The notes under the pieces are model-generated. The model had not been told where the DNA came from and made no database searches. It saw only the letters and a list, made by a program, of their open reading frames with translations. Position numbers and translations under genes: made by a program. A DNA stretch of 64,000 nt, from NCBI GenBank assembly GCA_024640405.1, contig JAHEFB010000002.1:1-64000 (forward strand). Reading direction: 5' to 3'. Of the stretch, positions 11,386 to 19,782 are shown piece by piece. The stretch's first letter is position 1. Each line of letters starts with the position of its first letter. This stretch comes from Alphaproteobacteria bacterium (GTDB lineage Bacteria; Pseudomonadota; Alphaproteobacteria; Rhizobiales; Aestuariivirgaceae).

Positions 11386-12621
11386 TCAGGACGCAGGTAG
11401 CAACTTGCCAACGCAACTGCCAAACCCGATGCGGTAGCCTTTCCCTGCAGCGTGGCCACGCAGGGTGAGCGTATCACCGTCTTCAACAAAGCTTCGAGAC
11501 TGGCCGGTATCAAGCACCAACGGCTCCTTGCCGCCCCAGCTCAATTCCAGAAGAGATCCCCGGTTGCACTTTTCCGGGCCTGAAATGGTTCCTGAACCCA
11601 AGAGGTCACCGACCCGCATCGGGCATCCCGATGTGGTGTGATGCGCCAGTTGTTGTGCAGCCGAATAATACATTGTGCAGTAATTGGTCCGGGAAATGAT
11701 TGTTTCGGCTTCACCTTCCGGCGCCAGACCCACTTCCAGTGCAATGTCATAAAGCATTGGCTTGGTGTCTCGCAGATGCGGCAACAACTCACGTTCCCGC
11801 GCAGGCGTCGATACGCGAAACGGCTCCAGCGCGGCTTTGGTAACAATCCATGGGCTGACTGACGTTGCCGTCGCCTTGGATTGGAAAGGTCCAAGCGGCT
11901 GATACTCCCATGCTTGAATGTCACGCGCAGACCAATCATTCAGCAGCACATATCCGAATATGTTCTCGTCCGCCTGATCCACGGTGATTTGACCGTCAGA
12001 AGGTTGCCCGACAATAGCGCCCAGCTCCAGCTCAATATCAAATCGTTCACACGGAGCGAATCTCGGCACAGTTTCATCGGGGCCTTTCACCTGACCGGAG
12101 GGACGTCGAACCGGTGTGCCAGATACCACGATCGAAGATGCCCGTCCGTTGTAGCCGATCGGAATGTGCAACCAGTTTGGCGGCAAGGCGTTGTCGGCAC
12201 CACGGAACATGGTTCCAACATTGAACGCATGGTCTCTCGATGCATAAAAATCCTTGAATTCTGCCACCTTGAAGGGCATATGCATACGGATGGCAGACAT
12301 GGCGATCAGATGAGTTTCAGTCGTGGCAATGTCCGGCGCTCCTGCTTTCAGCAGCGCTACAAGCCGCTCCCGCTGTGATTCCCAGGCTGCTGGCCCAAGT
12401 GCGAAAAAAGCATTCCAACTGCCTGTAGATAGTGTTCCCCTTGCATCAATTACACCGGCTGCCTCCAGCTTGGCCAGATTGAGCACCTTGTCACCGATGG
12501 CGGTACAGCAGAAGGGACCGTTCCCGTCTGTGGAAGCAACCCCGCAGGGAAGATTGTTCAACGGATAATCGCAATCCGCCCGGTTGGCTGAAGGAAGCCA
12601 GGAGTTCATAAGTTGCGTCAT
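11386..12621 (-). CDS. fahA: Fumarylacetoacetase
   Basis: A 411-residue fumarylacetoacetate hydrolase, the last step of tyrosine/homogentisate degradation, giving fumarate and acetoacetate. The N-terminal SH3-like domain (NSWLPSANRADCDYPLNNLP) and the FAH catalytic domain are both present. Metal-binding segments such as ELELGAIVG, the core LLNDWSARDIQAWEYQPLGP and the C-terminal GSGTISGPE follow family order. It is downstream of maiA and probably in one transcript with it. The start is uncertain by four codons (12621 or 12609). The gene itself looks intact although hmgA, two genes upstream, is not. Confidence 0.93.
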   Translation of the reverse strand: MTQLMNSWLPSANRADCDYPLNNLPCGVASTDGNGPFCCTAIGDKVLNLAKLEAAGVIDARGTLSTGSWNAFFALGPAAWESQRERLVALLKAGAPDIATTETHLIAMSAIRMHMPFKVAEFKDFYASRDHAFNVGTMFRGADNALPPNWLHIPIGYNGRASSIVVSGTPVRRPSGQVKGPDETVPRFAPCERFDIELELGAIVGQPSDGQITVDQADENIFGYVLLNDWSARDIQAWEYQPLGPFQSKATATSVSPWIVTKAALEPFRVSTPARERELLPHLRDTKPMLYDIALEVGLAPEGEAETIISRTNYCTMYYSAAQQLAHHTTSGCPMRVGDLLGSGTISGPEKCNRGSLLELSWGGKEPLVLDTGQSRSFVEDGDTLTLRGHAAGKGYRIGFGSCVGKLLPAS

Positions 12622-12630
12622 ATCACTCGT

Positions 12631-13266
12631 TCACCAATTCTGCTTCTGTCTGGAAATCGGCAATGCGGCACGAAACGCCTCGATATTGCGGCAGGCAGCA
12701 TCGATATCCACAAGGCGACCAAATGATGACAGGTCACATCCCCATCTGCGCGCATTGATCAATTGGCCGGCAAGGCAAATGTCTGCCAGACCCGGAGCGT
12801 CGCCAAAACAGAATTTTCCGGAGGGGGAAACCAACTGCTGGAACGCAGTCAAACCTTCCTTCATCCAATGAAACATCCAGTCCAGCTTCACAGCGTCGGT
12901 CTGCTTGAGTTGTGTCTTTAGATAGGTGAGTACGCGAAGGTTGTTCACTGCATGTATCTCCATGGCGATGACCTGTGCTGCCGCTTCAACTCTTGCTGCC
13001 TCGAATGGATCTTTGGGCAGCAGCGGAGGATGAGCATAAACAGTATCCAGCCACCGTATGATCGCCAGCGATTGCGTCAGCAACTGCCCATTGTCCAGCT
13101 CAAGCGTTGGAACACCCATGGCAGGGTTGATGGTCTTGTAGGATTGGGAGCGTTGCTCCATCGTCAACAGATTGACCGGGACGATGTCGTAGGTCAGTCC
13201 CTTTAGGTTGAGAGCCACCTGCACCCTGAATGAACTGGTTGAGCGCCAGTAGGAGAATAACTTCAT
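12631..13266 (-). CDS. maiA: Maleylacetoacetate isomerase (zeta-class GST)
   Basis: A 211-residue zeta-class glutathione S-transferase that isomerises maleylacetoacetate to fumarylacetoacetate using glutathione. The N-terminal thioredoxin fold starts with [20 protein letters not shown], whose SSxxxR motif is the zeta-class active site. The cis-Pro segment [19 protein letters not shown] and the helical C-terminal domain are complete. Its ATG overlaps the stop of the hmgA fragment (ATGA, 13263-13266), so in the ancestor it was translationally coupled to hmgA. Expression may be altered if the truncated upstream frame is no longer translated. Confidence 0.93.
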   Translation of the reverse strand: MKLFSYWRSTSSFRVQVALNLKGLTYDIVPVNLLTMEQRSQSYKTINPAMGVPTLELDNGQLLTQSLAIIRWLDTVYAHPPLLPKDPFEAARVEAAAQVIAMEIHAVNNLRVLTYLKTQLKQTDAVKLDWMFHWMKEGLTAFQQLVSPSGKFCFGDAPGLADICLAGQLINARRWGCDLSSFGRLVDIDAACRNIEAFRAALPISRQKQNW

Positions 13267-13930
13267 TTTCCGGTTTCCCTACGAATTCCAATGCACCATT
13301 GTTTTTCGCCTGCAGTGGGGCCGAATTTCTTTTCCGGGCCTTCCCGGCAATCGATGTAATCATCCTGTAACGGGGCCTGTCTTGCGCTAAACCCGGCAAG
13401 GTGCTGGGGAAACCGGGTTGCAAACATGAAGCTCATCGTGTTGTCGGGTTTCTCCGGTTTCAGGTCAGCGTTTGATGCAGTTTCAAAAGTGTTCTTGTCC
13501 GGACCGTGCGGCAGCATCATGTTGTGCAGGCTCATGCCGCCTGGAACAAAACCCTTCGGTTCGGCGTCATACCGGCCACTAATGTTGCCCATCGGTTCTC
13601 TCATGATGTTCTTGTGATACCAGGGTGGGCGGAATGTGGTTTCCATTGCCAGCCAGCGCTCGCGAAACAGAACAAAGTCGATGTTGGTGCTTCCGGGCAC
13701 GCCCGACGGAGCCGTCAGCACGGTGAATTTGGACGGAACGGGATGATCAAAAAGGATCGAACCGACCGGGCAATAGGTTCGCAGATCGTATTTTACTGGT
13801 GCATAATTGCCATGCCAGGCAACCACATCCAACGGTGAATGGCCAATCCTTGTTTCGTGGGACCGACCGCACCATTTCACCGTTAGCATGGATGGCACGC
13901 TGGTTGTTGTGAAACATTCAGGCGCCATGG
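13263..13930 (-). pseudogene. hmgA: Homogentisate 1,2-dioxygenase, 3' fragment
   Basis: About 220 residues match the C-terminal half of homogentisate dioxygenase: [62 protein letters not shown] and LQDDYIDC. The iron ligands (His and Glu of the WYHKNIMRE segment, His of LPHGPD) are retained. Family members have about 430-450 residues, so roughly the first half is gone. Upstream sequence in this frame is not hmgA: it is antisense-like translation of the dctP fragment, read out of frame. A short protein could in principle start at an internal ATG (13889) but would lack the N-terminal domain. The fragment is inferred to be inactive. Confidence 0.8.
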
Positions 13931-13935
13931 AAAAA

Positions 13936-14385
13936 TTACCCGAGCTGCTTTGTGCCCATGTGCTCATCTTGTGCCTTGATTTCATTGGCGTAGGCATTCC
14001 AGTACGCCACTGACGTTTTTGCAGCGGTGTTGCCGAGGAAAGAGAGCTGTCCGGTCTGAGACCGCAAGAAGCGGTCATCGGTCGTGAATGAGTGCAAGCC
14101 GTATGTGATATCAGCAACACCATCTGCCGCCAGATCACAGGCTGCATGAGGCGGCCCTGACGGGCGCGGCAGCATGCGCACTGTAACGCGCCCTTCAGTT
14201 GCCTTGGCCACTTCCGCGGCCCACGGCGCAATTGCCTTTGCAACAATGGGATGCGCTGGCGGAAGCCACGACGACATTGCCGACTCTTCCGCCTGCGCCG
14301 AAGTCGCCAACGAAGCAGACAGAACCCAAGCAACTGATATTGCCGGGGCAAGTGCGCTGGATTTAAATTTGGACACCAATGACAT
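13936..14385 (-). pseudogene. TRAP transporter solute-binding protein DctP, 5' fragment
   Basis: About 145 residues of a DctP-type periplasmic binding protein: a signal peptide ([24 protein letters not shown]), then [31 protein letters not shown] and [20 protein letters not shown]. Complete members have about 330-350 residues. The frame runs into a stop at 13936 exactly where hmgA sequence begins, so the 3' two thirds of dctP are missing. No dctQ or dctM membrane subunits are adjacent; they were presumably lost in the same deletion. It follows doxX on the same strand. Confidence 0.7.
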
Positions 14386-14427
14386 ATGCCAGTCTCTCAT
14401 CAGGTGCGGGACTGCCAAAGAAGGCAG

Positions 14428-14904
14428 TCAGAACTGGCGGCCGATACGGGCATCCAGAGAATACTTGCCACCACCTTTGACCGCGAAAAAGAACGCAGCA
14501 ACGCCCCACAAGAACGGGTATTCAAAACCTTTGGCGGTCCAGAAAAAACCATTTGAAAGATGGAAGCTGACCGCTCCGGCCATGAAAATGGCAACGGCAA
14601 CTGCGGCCGGGCGCGTCAAAAGACCGAGAACAAGGCAGAGCCCACCAAAGAACTCAACGAGCCCGATCAGAAGCGCCAGGAAACCAGGCGACGGATATCC
14701 GACGGATTCAAGGAATTTGGTCGTGCCCTCTATGCCGCCACCGCCGAATGCACCAAAGAGCTTTTGTGCGCCATGCGGCACCAAAAGCACCCCGGTCGCA
14801 ACGCGTAACGCCAACCATGCAACGCCATCAAGCGACTTGTAAACGGACTGCATCCGTGGCACGATCAAACCGGCATGCGAACAGTTTGCGTTTGTTTCAC
14901 TCAT
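14428..14904 (-). CDS. DoxX family membrane protein
   Basis: A 158-residue DoxX/SURF4-type protein with four predicted membrane helices. Typical features are LALRVATGVLLVPHGAQKLFG, GGGIEGTTKFLESVGYPSP, LLIGLVEFFGGLCLVLGLL and a C-terminal FAVKGGGKYSLD. Family members are found with redox, sulfur-oxidation and aromatic-degradation genes, and the precise role is unsettled. GGAGG lies just before the ATG at 14904, a strong ribosome site. It is the first gene of the minus-strand unit doxX-dctP'-'hmgA-maiA-fahA and faces a MarR gene across a promoter region with palindromic sites. Confidence 0.85.
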   Translation of the reverse strand: MSETNANCSHAGLIVPRMQSVYKSLDGVAWLALRVATGVLLVPHGAQKLFGAFGGGGIEGTTKFLESVGYPSPGFLALLIGLVEFFGGLCLVLGLLTRPAAVAVAIFMAGAVSFHLSNGFFWTAKGFEYPFLWGVAAFFFAVKGGGKYSLDARIGRQF

Positions 14905-14949
14905 CTTTTCCTCCCAGAAATTTTGTCATGCCGGTTTGATGCCGGAATG

Positions 14950-15017
14950 ATTGAAATTATGGTTTCATTTGAAACTTTGTCAACGCATGGTTTCAATTGT
15001 GTTGTATTTTGAAATCA
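14950..15017. promoter_or_regulatory. Cluster of TTTCAA-type operators between doxX and marR
   Basis: The divergent spacer holds a perfect 14-bp palindrome GTTTCATTTGAAAC (14962-14975). It is flanked by TTGAAAT (14951-14957), and GTTTCAAT (14990-14997) faces TTGAAATC (15009-15016) as a spaced inverted pair. Repeated TTTCAA/TTGAAA half-sites around divergent starts are typical of MarR-family operators. The adjacent MarR protein is the natural candidate ligand-sensing repressor. Binding is inferred from arrangement only. Confidence 0.55.
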
Positions 15018-15117
15018 AATAACCAGTAAGGATTGCAGATTTCACTGCAATGTTGGGGCGTGGCAACTTAGGCATGGCAGCCGAGCGAAGCGGGCTTGCA
15101 AGAGGATAGGGTTGGCT

Positions 15118-15639
15118 ATGGGCAGGTCAAAGGAACGATCCGGGAAAGAGGGGGCGGCTGTAGTGAGTTCCCTGCACGACAAAGAATTCAAACTCGAGCT
15201 GTTTTTTCCTTACCTGACACGCGTCTTCTATTCGCACGTAACCCGAACCGTTTCACGAATCTATGGGGAGCAATACGCCATGAAGCCTCACGAATGGCGT
15301 ACCATGGCAATTCTTGGTGTCAGGGAATCGTTGACCCCGGCGCAAATCATGGAGCGCTCCAGCATGGACAAAGTTTCGGTCAGTCGCGCCATTACCGGCC
15401 TGCGCAAACGTGGCTGGATATTGGAGCGTACAAACAAGAACGATGGCCGCAGTCGCGTCCTCAGGCTATCTAGCACCGGCCGCAAAGTTTATGACAATTT
15501 GGTGCCTCAAATGATCAGGCTGGAGAAAAGGCTTCTGGAAGATTTGAGCCCGGAGGAAGTCAACGTCCTGACCGGCTTGATGAAACGGGTACAAGAGGCC
15601 GCAAAGCGCGTACCACAGTCCGATGAACGAGAGACCTAA
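15118..15639 (+). CDS. MarR family transcriptional regulator
   Basis: A 173-residue winged-helix regulator. The core shows the recognition helix region QIMERSSMDKVSVSRAITGL and the wing ERTNKNDGRSRVLRLSSTGR, both classic MarR. It most likely controls the divergent doxX/maiA/fahA unit in response to an aromatic intermediate such as homogentisate, by analogy with MarR/HmgR-type regulators of this pathway; this is inference from context. The ATG at 15118 is preferred to a TTG two codons upstream. Operator-like palindromes lie in the intergenic space upstream. Confidence 0.85.
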   Translation: MGRSKERSGKEGAAVVSSLHDKEFKLELFFPYLTRVFYSHVTRTVSRIYGEQYAMKPHEWRTMAILGVRESLTPAQIMERSSMDKVSVSRAITGLRKRGWILERTNKNDGRSRVLRLSSTGRKVYDNLVPQMIRLEKRLLEDLSPEEVNVLTGLMKRVQEAAKRVPQSDERET

Positions 15640-15785
15640 AGCGTCAATGGTCAGTTCCTTCGGTATAACAGGCCAAATGTTCAAAGTATTGATGCGTTTC
15701 CTCTGTTTATAAAATTCTTCTGACGTCAATGCGCTTGAACGATATTGCACGGGCGGAGGTATGGTTGTAAGGCGTCAGCGCCTAA

Positions 15786-16406
15786 TGGACAGATTGGGCT
15801 AGCGAACCGCTGGACAATCCCGACTACGAAAACTTCATTGCAGACTATCAGAAGATTATTGGTTCCCTACCATCTCTAACAACCGCCGTCCCACTTCGCA
15901 ATGTGGCCCGTACCCGCAATTTGCTTAATTTGTGAAAACGGGCAGGCCACGGTCATGATCGTTTCTCCATATTGACCGTAAAAATTCTGGATCGTGTTCA
16001 TGCGGAGTTTTCCGCCGAGGAACTCCTGGAAACCGAGTGCATTCCGCAGACGCGGGGATCCACGGTGGTAAAAAGGCAAACCGGAAAGCTTTATGGTCGC
16101 GCGGAAGCGGCCAATTTGCATCCGGGTTCACAAGCTACCGAGAAGCCGAGATCCATAGCTTGCGTTGCCGGGTTCTTGGTCAACATGCTCAAGCGCGAAA
16201 TCCGTCTGGTTAGCCCTTGCCGGGCCAATGATTGCTGGCCGGACGGCTTCATTGTTCACCGGCATGACCGGTTCGAGACAGCTGACGATTTTCGCGACAA
16301 GTTGCAATCAATGATTGATGACGTGGCCGGCGTCTCCTTGAATGCCCGATCGGTTATTCGCCTGCGCGCCGATCTTGAACTGAAGATACTGCCGGACAGT
16401 ATTTAA
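15786..16406 (+). pseudogene. Decayed radical-SAM RiPP-maturase-like gene (both ends, middle lost)
   Basis: One frame, broken by TGA at 15933, encodes two protein-like pieces. The first reads LDNPDYENFIADYQKIIGSL then LTTAVPLRNVARTRNLLNL. The second starts DRFSILTVKILDRVHAEFSA and continues through NMLKREIRLVSPCRANDCWP to FETADDFRDKLQ. From memory these resemble the N- and C-terminal ends of large radical-SAM enzymes that mature ribosomally made peptides. The CxxxCxxC core and about 250 residues between the pieces are absent, pointing to an internal deletion. No usable start precedes the first piece (TAA at 15783). The family call is tentative; the decayed state is clear from the stop and the missing middle. 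Confidence 0.4.
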
Positions 16407-16619
16407 CTGAAATCACCGGGGGCTCGCCATACGCTGCCCCTCAGTCACACGTCAAGAGTAATTGCGAAAATTCTGAATCGAGGTCCGCATTGTCATGAAG
16501 GGATCATCTCGGCTGTGATGGCTGCCGGCGGCAATTGCTTCGCAGCCAGCAACACGATCCAAAACATGTTTGATCGCGGCCTCATCAGCGATGATCCTGA
16601 AGATATCGGTAGACCTTAA
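16407..16619 (+). pseudogene. Second coding remnant downstream of the radical-SAM remnant
   Basis: Immediately after the stop at 16404-16406 the same frame stays open for 70 codons and looks coding from about 16455 (VIAKILNRGPHCHEGIISAV, then NTIQNMFDRGLISDD). It has no plausible start codon. It could be the tail of a small protein of the same lost cluster, or of the maturase itself beyond a second nonsense mutation. It ends at 16619, overlapping the stop of the convergent gene by 3 bp. I do not recognise the family. Confidence 0.3.
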
Positions 16620-17269
16620 TCCTGGCCATCGCCGACAGGATCAACCGGAACATCCGGTTCCGGATCAGAATATTCAGGGGTTGCATCTCCCTGCGCCGGC
16701 GGGCCGGATTTTCCGGCGGCAAGTTCTACCTGTGCGCACTCGGCCCAATCAAGCGCTTTGGTCAGACCCGCCAGCGAGAACCGCACATCGTGGGGTTTGC
16801 CATCCCGGGTGGTGTAGTGCCAGTTTATGTTGTCGCCGGGTTTTGACTTTGTAAGCAACTTGTCGCTCAGGTCTCCGCCAATCCGGTATTCATTCACTGA
16901 CACCGGCGCAGTGATGCTGCCGTTGGAAATTTCCACGGCGGGTTTCTTGTCCACAGTCATTGAAAATCCGGCATCAACGTCTGCCAATTCCAGCACATCG
17001 ACCAACATCAGGTGCCATTTCGCGTTCGCTTCAGCCCGTTGGAATGCCAGTGTGTGGCTGAATCCCAACGGCGCGCGCTTGTCCAGTCTGTGAGTCACTA
17101 TCCGGCACAATGATCCTGGTTTGCAGGTTGCGATGAAACTGCGCGAATAAATACGCGTCTCCTCAAACTTCTGGTGCACCTCCTGGTTGCACAACTGTTC
17201 AGCTTCAGCAGCGTTGCCAAGAAGCAGCACGCCTGCCGCGGCAAGCCAGACAGAATTCCGATTTTTCAT
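16616..17269 (-). CDS. Secreted protein with paired cysteines (paralogue of 17607-18131)
   Basis: A 217-residue exported protein: signal peptide SVWLAAAGVLLLGNAAEAEQ, then a beta-rich domain with Cys residues in EQLCNQ, ATCKPGSLCRI and WAECAQ, and an acidic proline-rich tail (about 190-217). The C-terminal pattern (GLTKALDWAECA) matches that of the gene two places upstream (DLGRATEWVDCA), so both are probably paralogues. The overall plan is distantly like the IalB/invasion-associated exported family, but I would not name it so. Its ATG overlaps the stop of the DksA-type gene (ATGA, 17266-17269), indicating translational coupling. Confidence 0.75.
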   Translation of the reverse strand: MKNRNSVWLAAAGVLLLGNAAEAEQLCNQEVHQKFEETRIYSRSFIATCKPGSLCRIVTHRLDKRAPLGFSHTLAFQRAEANAKWHLMLVDVLELADVDAGFSMTVDKKPAVEISNGSITAPVSVNEYRIGGDLSDKLLTKSKPGDNINWHYTTRDGKPHDVRFSLAGLTKALDWAECAQVELAAGKSGPPAQGDATPEYSDPEPDVPVDPVGDGQD

Positions 17270-17610
17270 TTGTTACCGCCACCAGCACATTCAACACATA
17301 CTGCAGCGGCTGGGTCCACTTCCAGCCGCGCTGCCGCAATTTCTTCTCCGCAGGTGACGCACCACCCGTACTCTCCATCTTCCAGCCGCCGCATTGCCTG
17401 GTCGAGCCGGGCCAGTTCCGCAGTGCGAGCACGTTCCTGGGCCTGCGCCATCGCCTGACGCTGCAAAGCGTCCACGCGCGAAAGCCTTCCAACCGATTGC
17501 TGGTCAAGTTTCACCGCACCGCGGTCATCTGCCGATATGGACGACAAATCGTTGAGTTCGTCACGGCGGGCCGTCAAACGGGCCCGGGCTGCTTTCGGGT
17601 CAGCTGTCAT
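17266..17610 (-). CDS. DksA/TraR-type zinc-finger protein
   Basis: A 114-residue member of the DksA/TraR family. Helical N-terminal sequence rich in Ala/Arg/Gln (coiled-coil-like, about 10-80) is followed by a C4 zinc finger: GWCVTCGEEI and, 17 residues later, VCVECAGG. Family members bind in the secondary channel of RNA polymerase and alter initiation; this one is shorter than E. coli DksA. The start at 17610 is chosen because it overlaps the upstream stop as ATGA, and its own stop overlaps the next start the same way. A cytoplasmic regulator between two exported paralogues is an unusual combination. Confidence 0.85.
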   Translation of the reverse strand: MTADPKAARARLTARRDELNDLSSISADDRGAVKLDQQSVGRLSRVDALQRQAMAQAQERARTAELARLDQAMRRLEDGEYGWCVTCGEEIAAARLEVDPAAAVCVECAGGGNK

Positions 17611-18131
17611 TTGCCTTGTGCACAATCCACCCATTCAGTGGCCCTGCCCAGGTCTCCCAACGCAATATTGTGAATTACCTTCTTGCCGCCAACCAGTTGC
17701 ACGGTTGCAGTCATGGTTTTTGACGAAAGCATTGTTGAAATGACAATGTCGGAGACATCATCATCGACACGTACACTCTTCATGTCTTCAGCCGCGATCA
17801 GGAAGTCCGGGGCAATTCTTGTTTCGTCCTCGTCGTCAAACACCAGGTCAACACCGGCGCCGGAATCTATCGAGAATGTGCTGGTAAGCAGCCCGAGCCA
17901 GGGACCGGCCACTGCGGCGCGTTCCAGCGCAAAGCCAACATTGTCGACCATGGACAAGTTGATGGAACATTTTCCACCTGGGATGCACACAGCCGAAAAG
18001 TTGCCGGCTTGAACCATCATGCCACCATCAGCGCCTGTTGCCTCAAGGCCGCAGATCTCTGCACTGATTGCAGGTGCGGATGGCCCCAAGGCAAGGCATG
18101 CAGCGATCAAAATTCCCGGCCATCTGTTCAC
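17607..18131 (-). CDS. Secreted protein with paired cysteines (paralogue of 16616-17269)
   Basis: A 174-residue exported protein: signal peptide WPGILIAACLALGPSAPAISA, then ICGLEA, VCIPGGKCSI and a C-terminal ATEWVDCAQGK. Cysteine spacing and the final W-x-x-C-A mirror the paralogue two genes downstream, suggesting two disulfides in a small beta-sandwich. The GTG at 18131 is chosen because AGGAG sits 7 nt before it; the open frame continues upstream without a ribosome site. It is first of a three-gene unit with two ATGA overlaps. Function unknown. Confidence 0.7.
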   Translation of the reverse strand: MNRWPGILIAACLALGPSAPAISAEICGLEATGADGGMMVQAGNFSAVCIPGGKCSINLSMVDNVGFALERAAVAGPWLGLLTSTFSIDSGAGVDLVFDDEDETRIAPDFLIAAEDMKSVRVDDDVSDIVISTMLSSKTMTATVQLVGGKKVIHNIALGDLGRATEWVDCAQGK

Positions 18132-18336
18132 GTAAAATCTCCTGTGCATCCAAAAGAGTGTTTCGGTTTGAGGTCTGTTGCGCGACCCCGCCTGCCGGCA
18201 GGCGGCTTGCGTGTTCATTGATGCCATTTCCATGCCGTCATGGTCAATCACTGTGGCAACAGTTAGAATAGCCGGAAGAATCTTTTTATCGCACCGGATT
18301 CGCGGTCACCGGCAACTTCAAACGGATGAGAATACT

Positions 18337-18903
18337 ATGACGAAATTGATTTTGGGAATGGTACTGTTCTTCGGGGTTCATCTGATGTCGATGACGCCAT
18401 TGCGCACTGCGATCGTATCGAAACTGAGCGAGAACACCTACAAAGGTATCTACTCCCTGATATCGCTGGCCGGTCTCGGCTTGATGATCTGGGGCTTCAT
18501 TCTGGCTCGCGCCGGACCGGACGCCGCCCGCATTGTCTATGATCCGGTAATGGACGGCAGCCACGCCACCATGTTGCTGGTGTTTGTCGGCCTCATTCTT
18601 CTGGCTTCGTCGCATACCAAAGGACATATCCGGCTGTTCGTGAAACATCCGATGTCACTTGGTATCGGGCTGTGGGCGGCAGGGCATCTGCTGGCAAATG
18701 GCAATTTGTCAGAGGTGTTGCTGTTTGGCGGCTTCCTTGCCCTTAGTGTGCTGGATATCATCGTCAGCACGGCGAGAGGCAAGGTGCCGTCTTATGAGCC
18801 CAAACTCAAGCACGACATTATAGCAGTCGTGGCCGGTGTTGTGATTTACGCGGTGGTCATCAGTCTGCATCAGACATTATTCAGTGTGTCGCCGATTTAC
18901 TGA
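18337..18903 (+). CDS. NnrU family membrane protein (copy 1)
   Basis: A 188-residue protein with about five membrane helices and the NnrU signatures GVHLMSMTPLR, KGIYSLISLAGLGLMIWGF and HPMSLGIGLWAAGHLLANG. NnrU was named from nitrite/nitric-oxide reductase regions in rhodobacters, but the family is widespread in alphaproteobacteria without denitrification genes and its biochemical role is not settled. The ATG at 18337 begins the first helix. Its last 23 bp overlap the convergent cupredoxin gene. A second copy lies at 20979-21554. Confidence 0.85.
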   Translation: MTKLILGMVLFFGVHLMSMTPLRTAIVSKLSENTYKGIYSLISLAGLGLMIWGFILARAGPDAARIVYDPVMDGSHATMLLVFVGLILLASSHTKGHIRLFVKHPMSLGIGLWAAGHLLANGNLSEVLLFGGFLALSVLDIIVSTARGKVPSYEPKLKHDIIAVVAGVVIYAVVISLHQTLFSVSPIY

Positions 18904-19249
18904 TCGCCAGAAGGGCTTTCATCACGGGGTGAAAGGCACAGAAATAGTCGGAGCCCGTATTTGCGGTAACGGCTATTCTGGCCTCAGCGCCGTTTGCCAG
19001 TTCGCCGGTATCCCAACTGCCGTCGGTCGCTGTGGCCGTATGAGGCGTGATATCATGATTGACCCAGATGATTGTATCACCGACTGATACCTCCAGGGCG
19101 GCGGGAGAGAACTCAAAGTCACCGATCTCGACGCGATGTTCGCGTCTTTTGGCGATTGCCGCACCAGACCACACCGGGACCAGGGGAAAGGCAGCAGCGG
19201 CAATTGCCGCTGCGGCCCTCCTGAGAAGAAAACGTCGCTTCATGGCCAC
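18881..19249 (-). CDS. Amicyanin-like cupredoxin
   Basis: A 122-residue exported blue-copper protein. The N-terminus (MKRRFLLRRAAAAIAAAAF) is a basic, possibly twin-arginine signal. The mature domain has IGDFEFSPAALEVSVGDTI and WVNHDITPHTATA, which supplies one His ligand. The C-terminal loop CAFHPVM has the short C-x2-H-x2-M spacing of amicyanin. It probably passes electrons in the periplasm; the partner is unknown, though a multicopper oxidase is encoded 3.7 kb away. The GTG at 19249 overlaps the stop of the DUF4142 gene (TAGTG), so the two are coupled. Confidence 0.85.
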   Translation of the reverse strand: MAMKRRFLLRRAAAAIAAAAFPLVPVWSGAAIAKRREHRVEIGDFEFSPAALEVSVGDTIIWVNHDITPHTATATDGSWDTGELANGAEARIAVTANTGSDYFCAFHPVMKALLAISKSATH

Positions 19250-19782
19250 TAGTTGCTCACTGCCTTGACCATCATCTCGGCATGATGTTCGTGGACCTTG
19301 AAAATCTTCAAACCGGCTTCAAACAGTGCCTTTACTTCGGCATTTTCGATGTTGGGAATGAAAGTGTTGCCAACCAGATCGTTGACGGCCTTGTGGTAGG
19401 CCAGCTCGTTTTCCGCATAGCGCCTGTCAAATGCAGCACCACGAAGCTGGCTCATCTCGTCAACCAGTTTTACCGAGTTTTCCGACAGCTGTTTGCTGAG
19501 GAAGTTATCCTGCGGCTTGGCTTCAAGCTTTTTCAGCAATTCGAGCGCCTGTTCATTCACCGCCGTGTGGTCGCGGATCATCGTACGGGCGAACTCGTGG
19601 ATGGCAGGATTGCTGGATATGGCCAGCGCCAGGTGGGCATAGCGAATATCGATATTGTCGGCCACATAGGCAACATGGGCAATCTGCAGGTCGTTCAGAT
19701 CGGCGGGAGATTGTGCAGGGGAAGGCGTTACCTGCATTGCCAGAGCCAACAGGGAGACTGCAAACAGTAGTTTTTGTTTCAT
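19249..19782 (-). CDS. DUF4142 exported protein
   Basis: A 177-residue protein with a signal peptide (LLFAVSLLALAMQVTPSPAQ) and a helical domain of the DUF4142 type, a ferritin-like four-helix bundle family of the cell envelope. Motif-like parts are EFARTMIRDHTAVNEQALEL and a C-terminal HEHHAEMM that could bind metal. The role is not known. It is upstream of and coupled to the cupredoxin gene, which fits a copper- or redox-related envelope function, but that is inference. Confidence 0.8.
   Translation of the reverse strand: MKQKLLFAVSLLALAMQVTPSPAQSPADLNDLQIAHVAYVADNIDIRYAHLALAISSNPAIHEFARTMIRDHTAVNEQALELLKKLEAKPQDNFLSKQLSENSVKLVDEMSQLRGAAFDRRYAENELAYHKAVNDLVGNTFIPNIENAEVKALFEAGLKIFKVHEHHAEMMVKAVSN

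Noticed and set aside
14428-14904. DoxX protein as a subunit of a thiosulfate:quinone oxidoreductase
   Set aside because: Its partner subunit and other sulfur-oxidation genes are absent nearby, so only the DoxX family is assigned.
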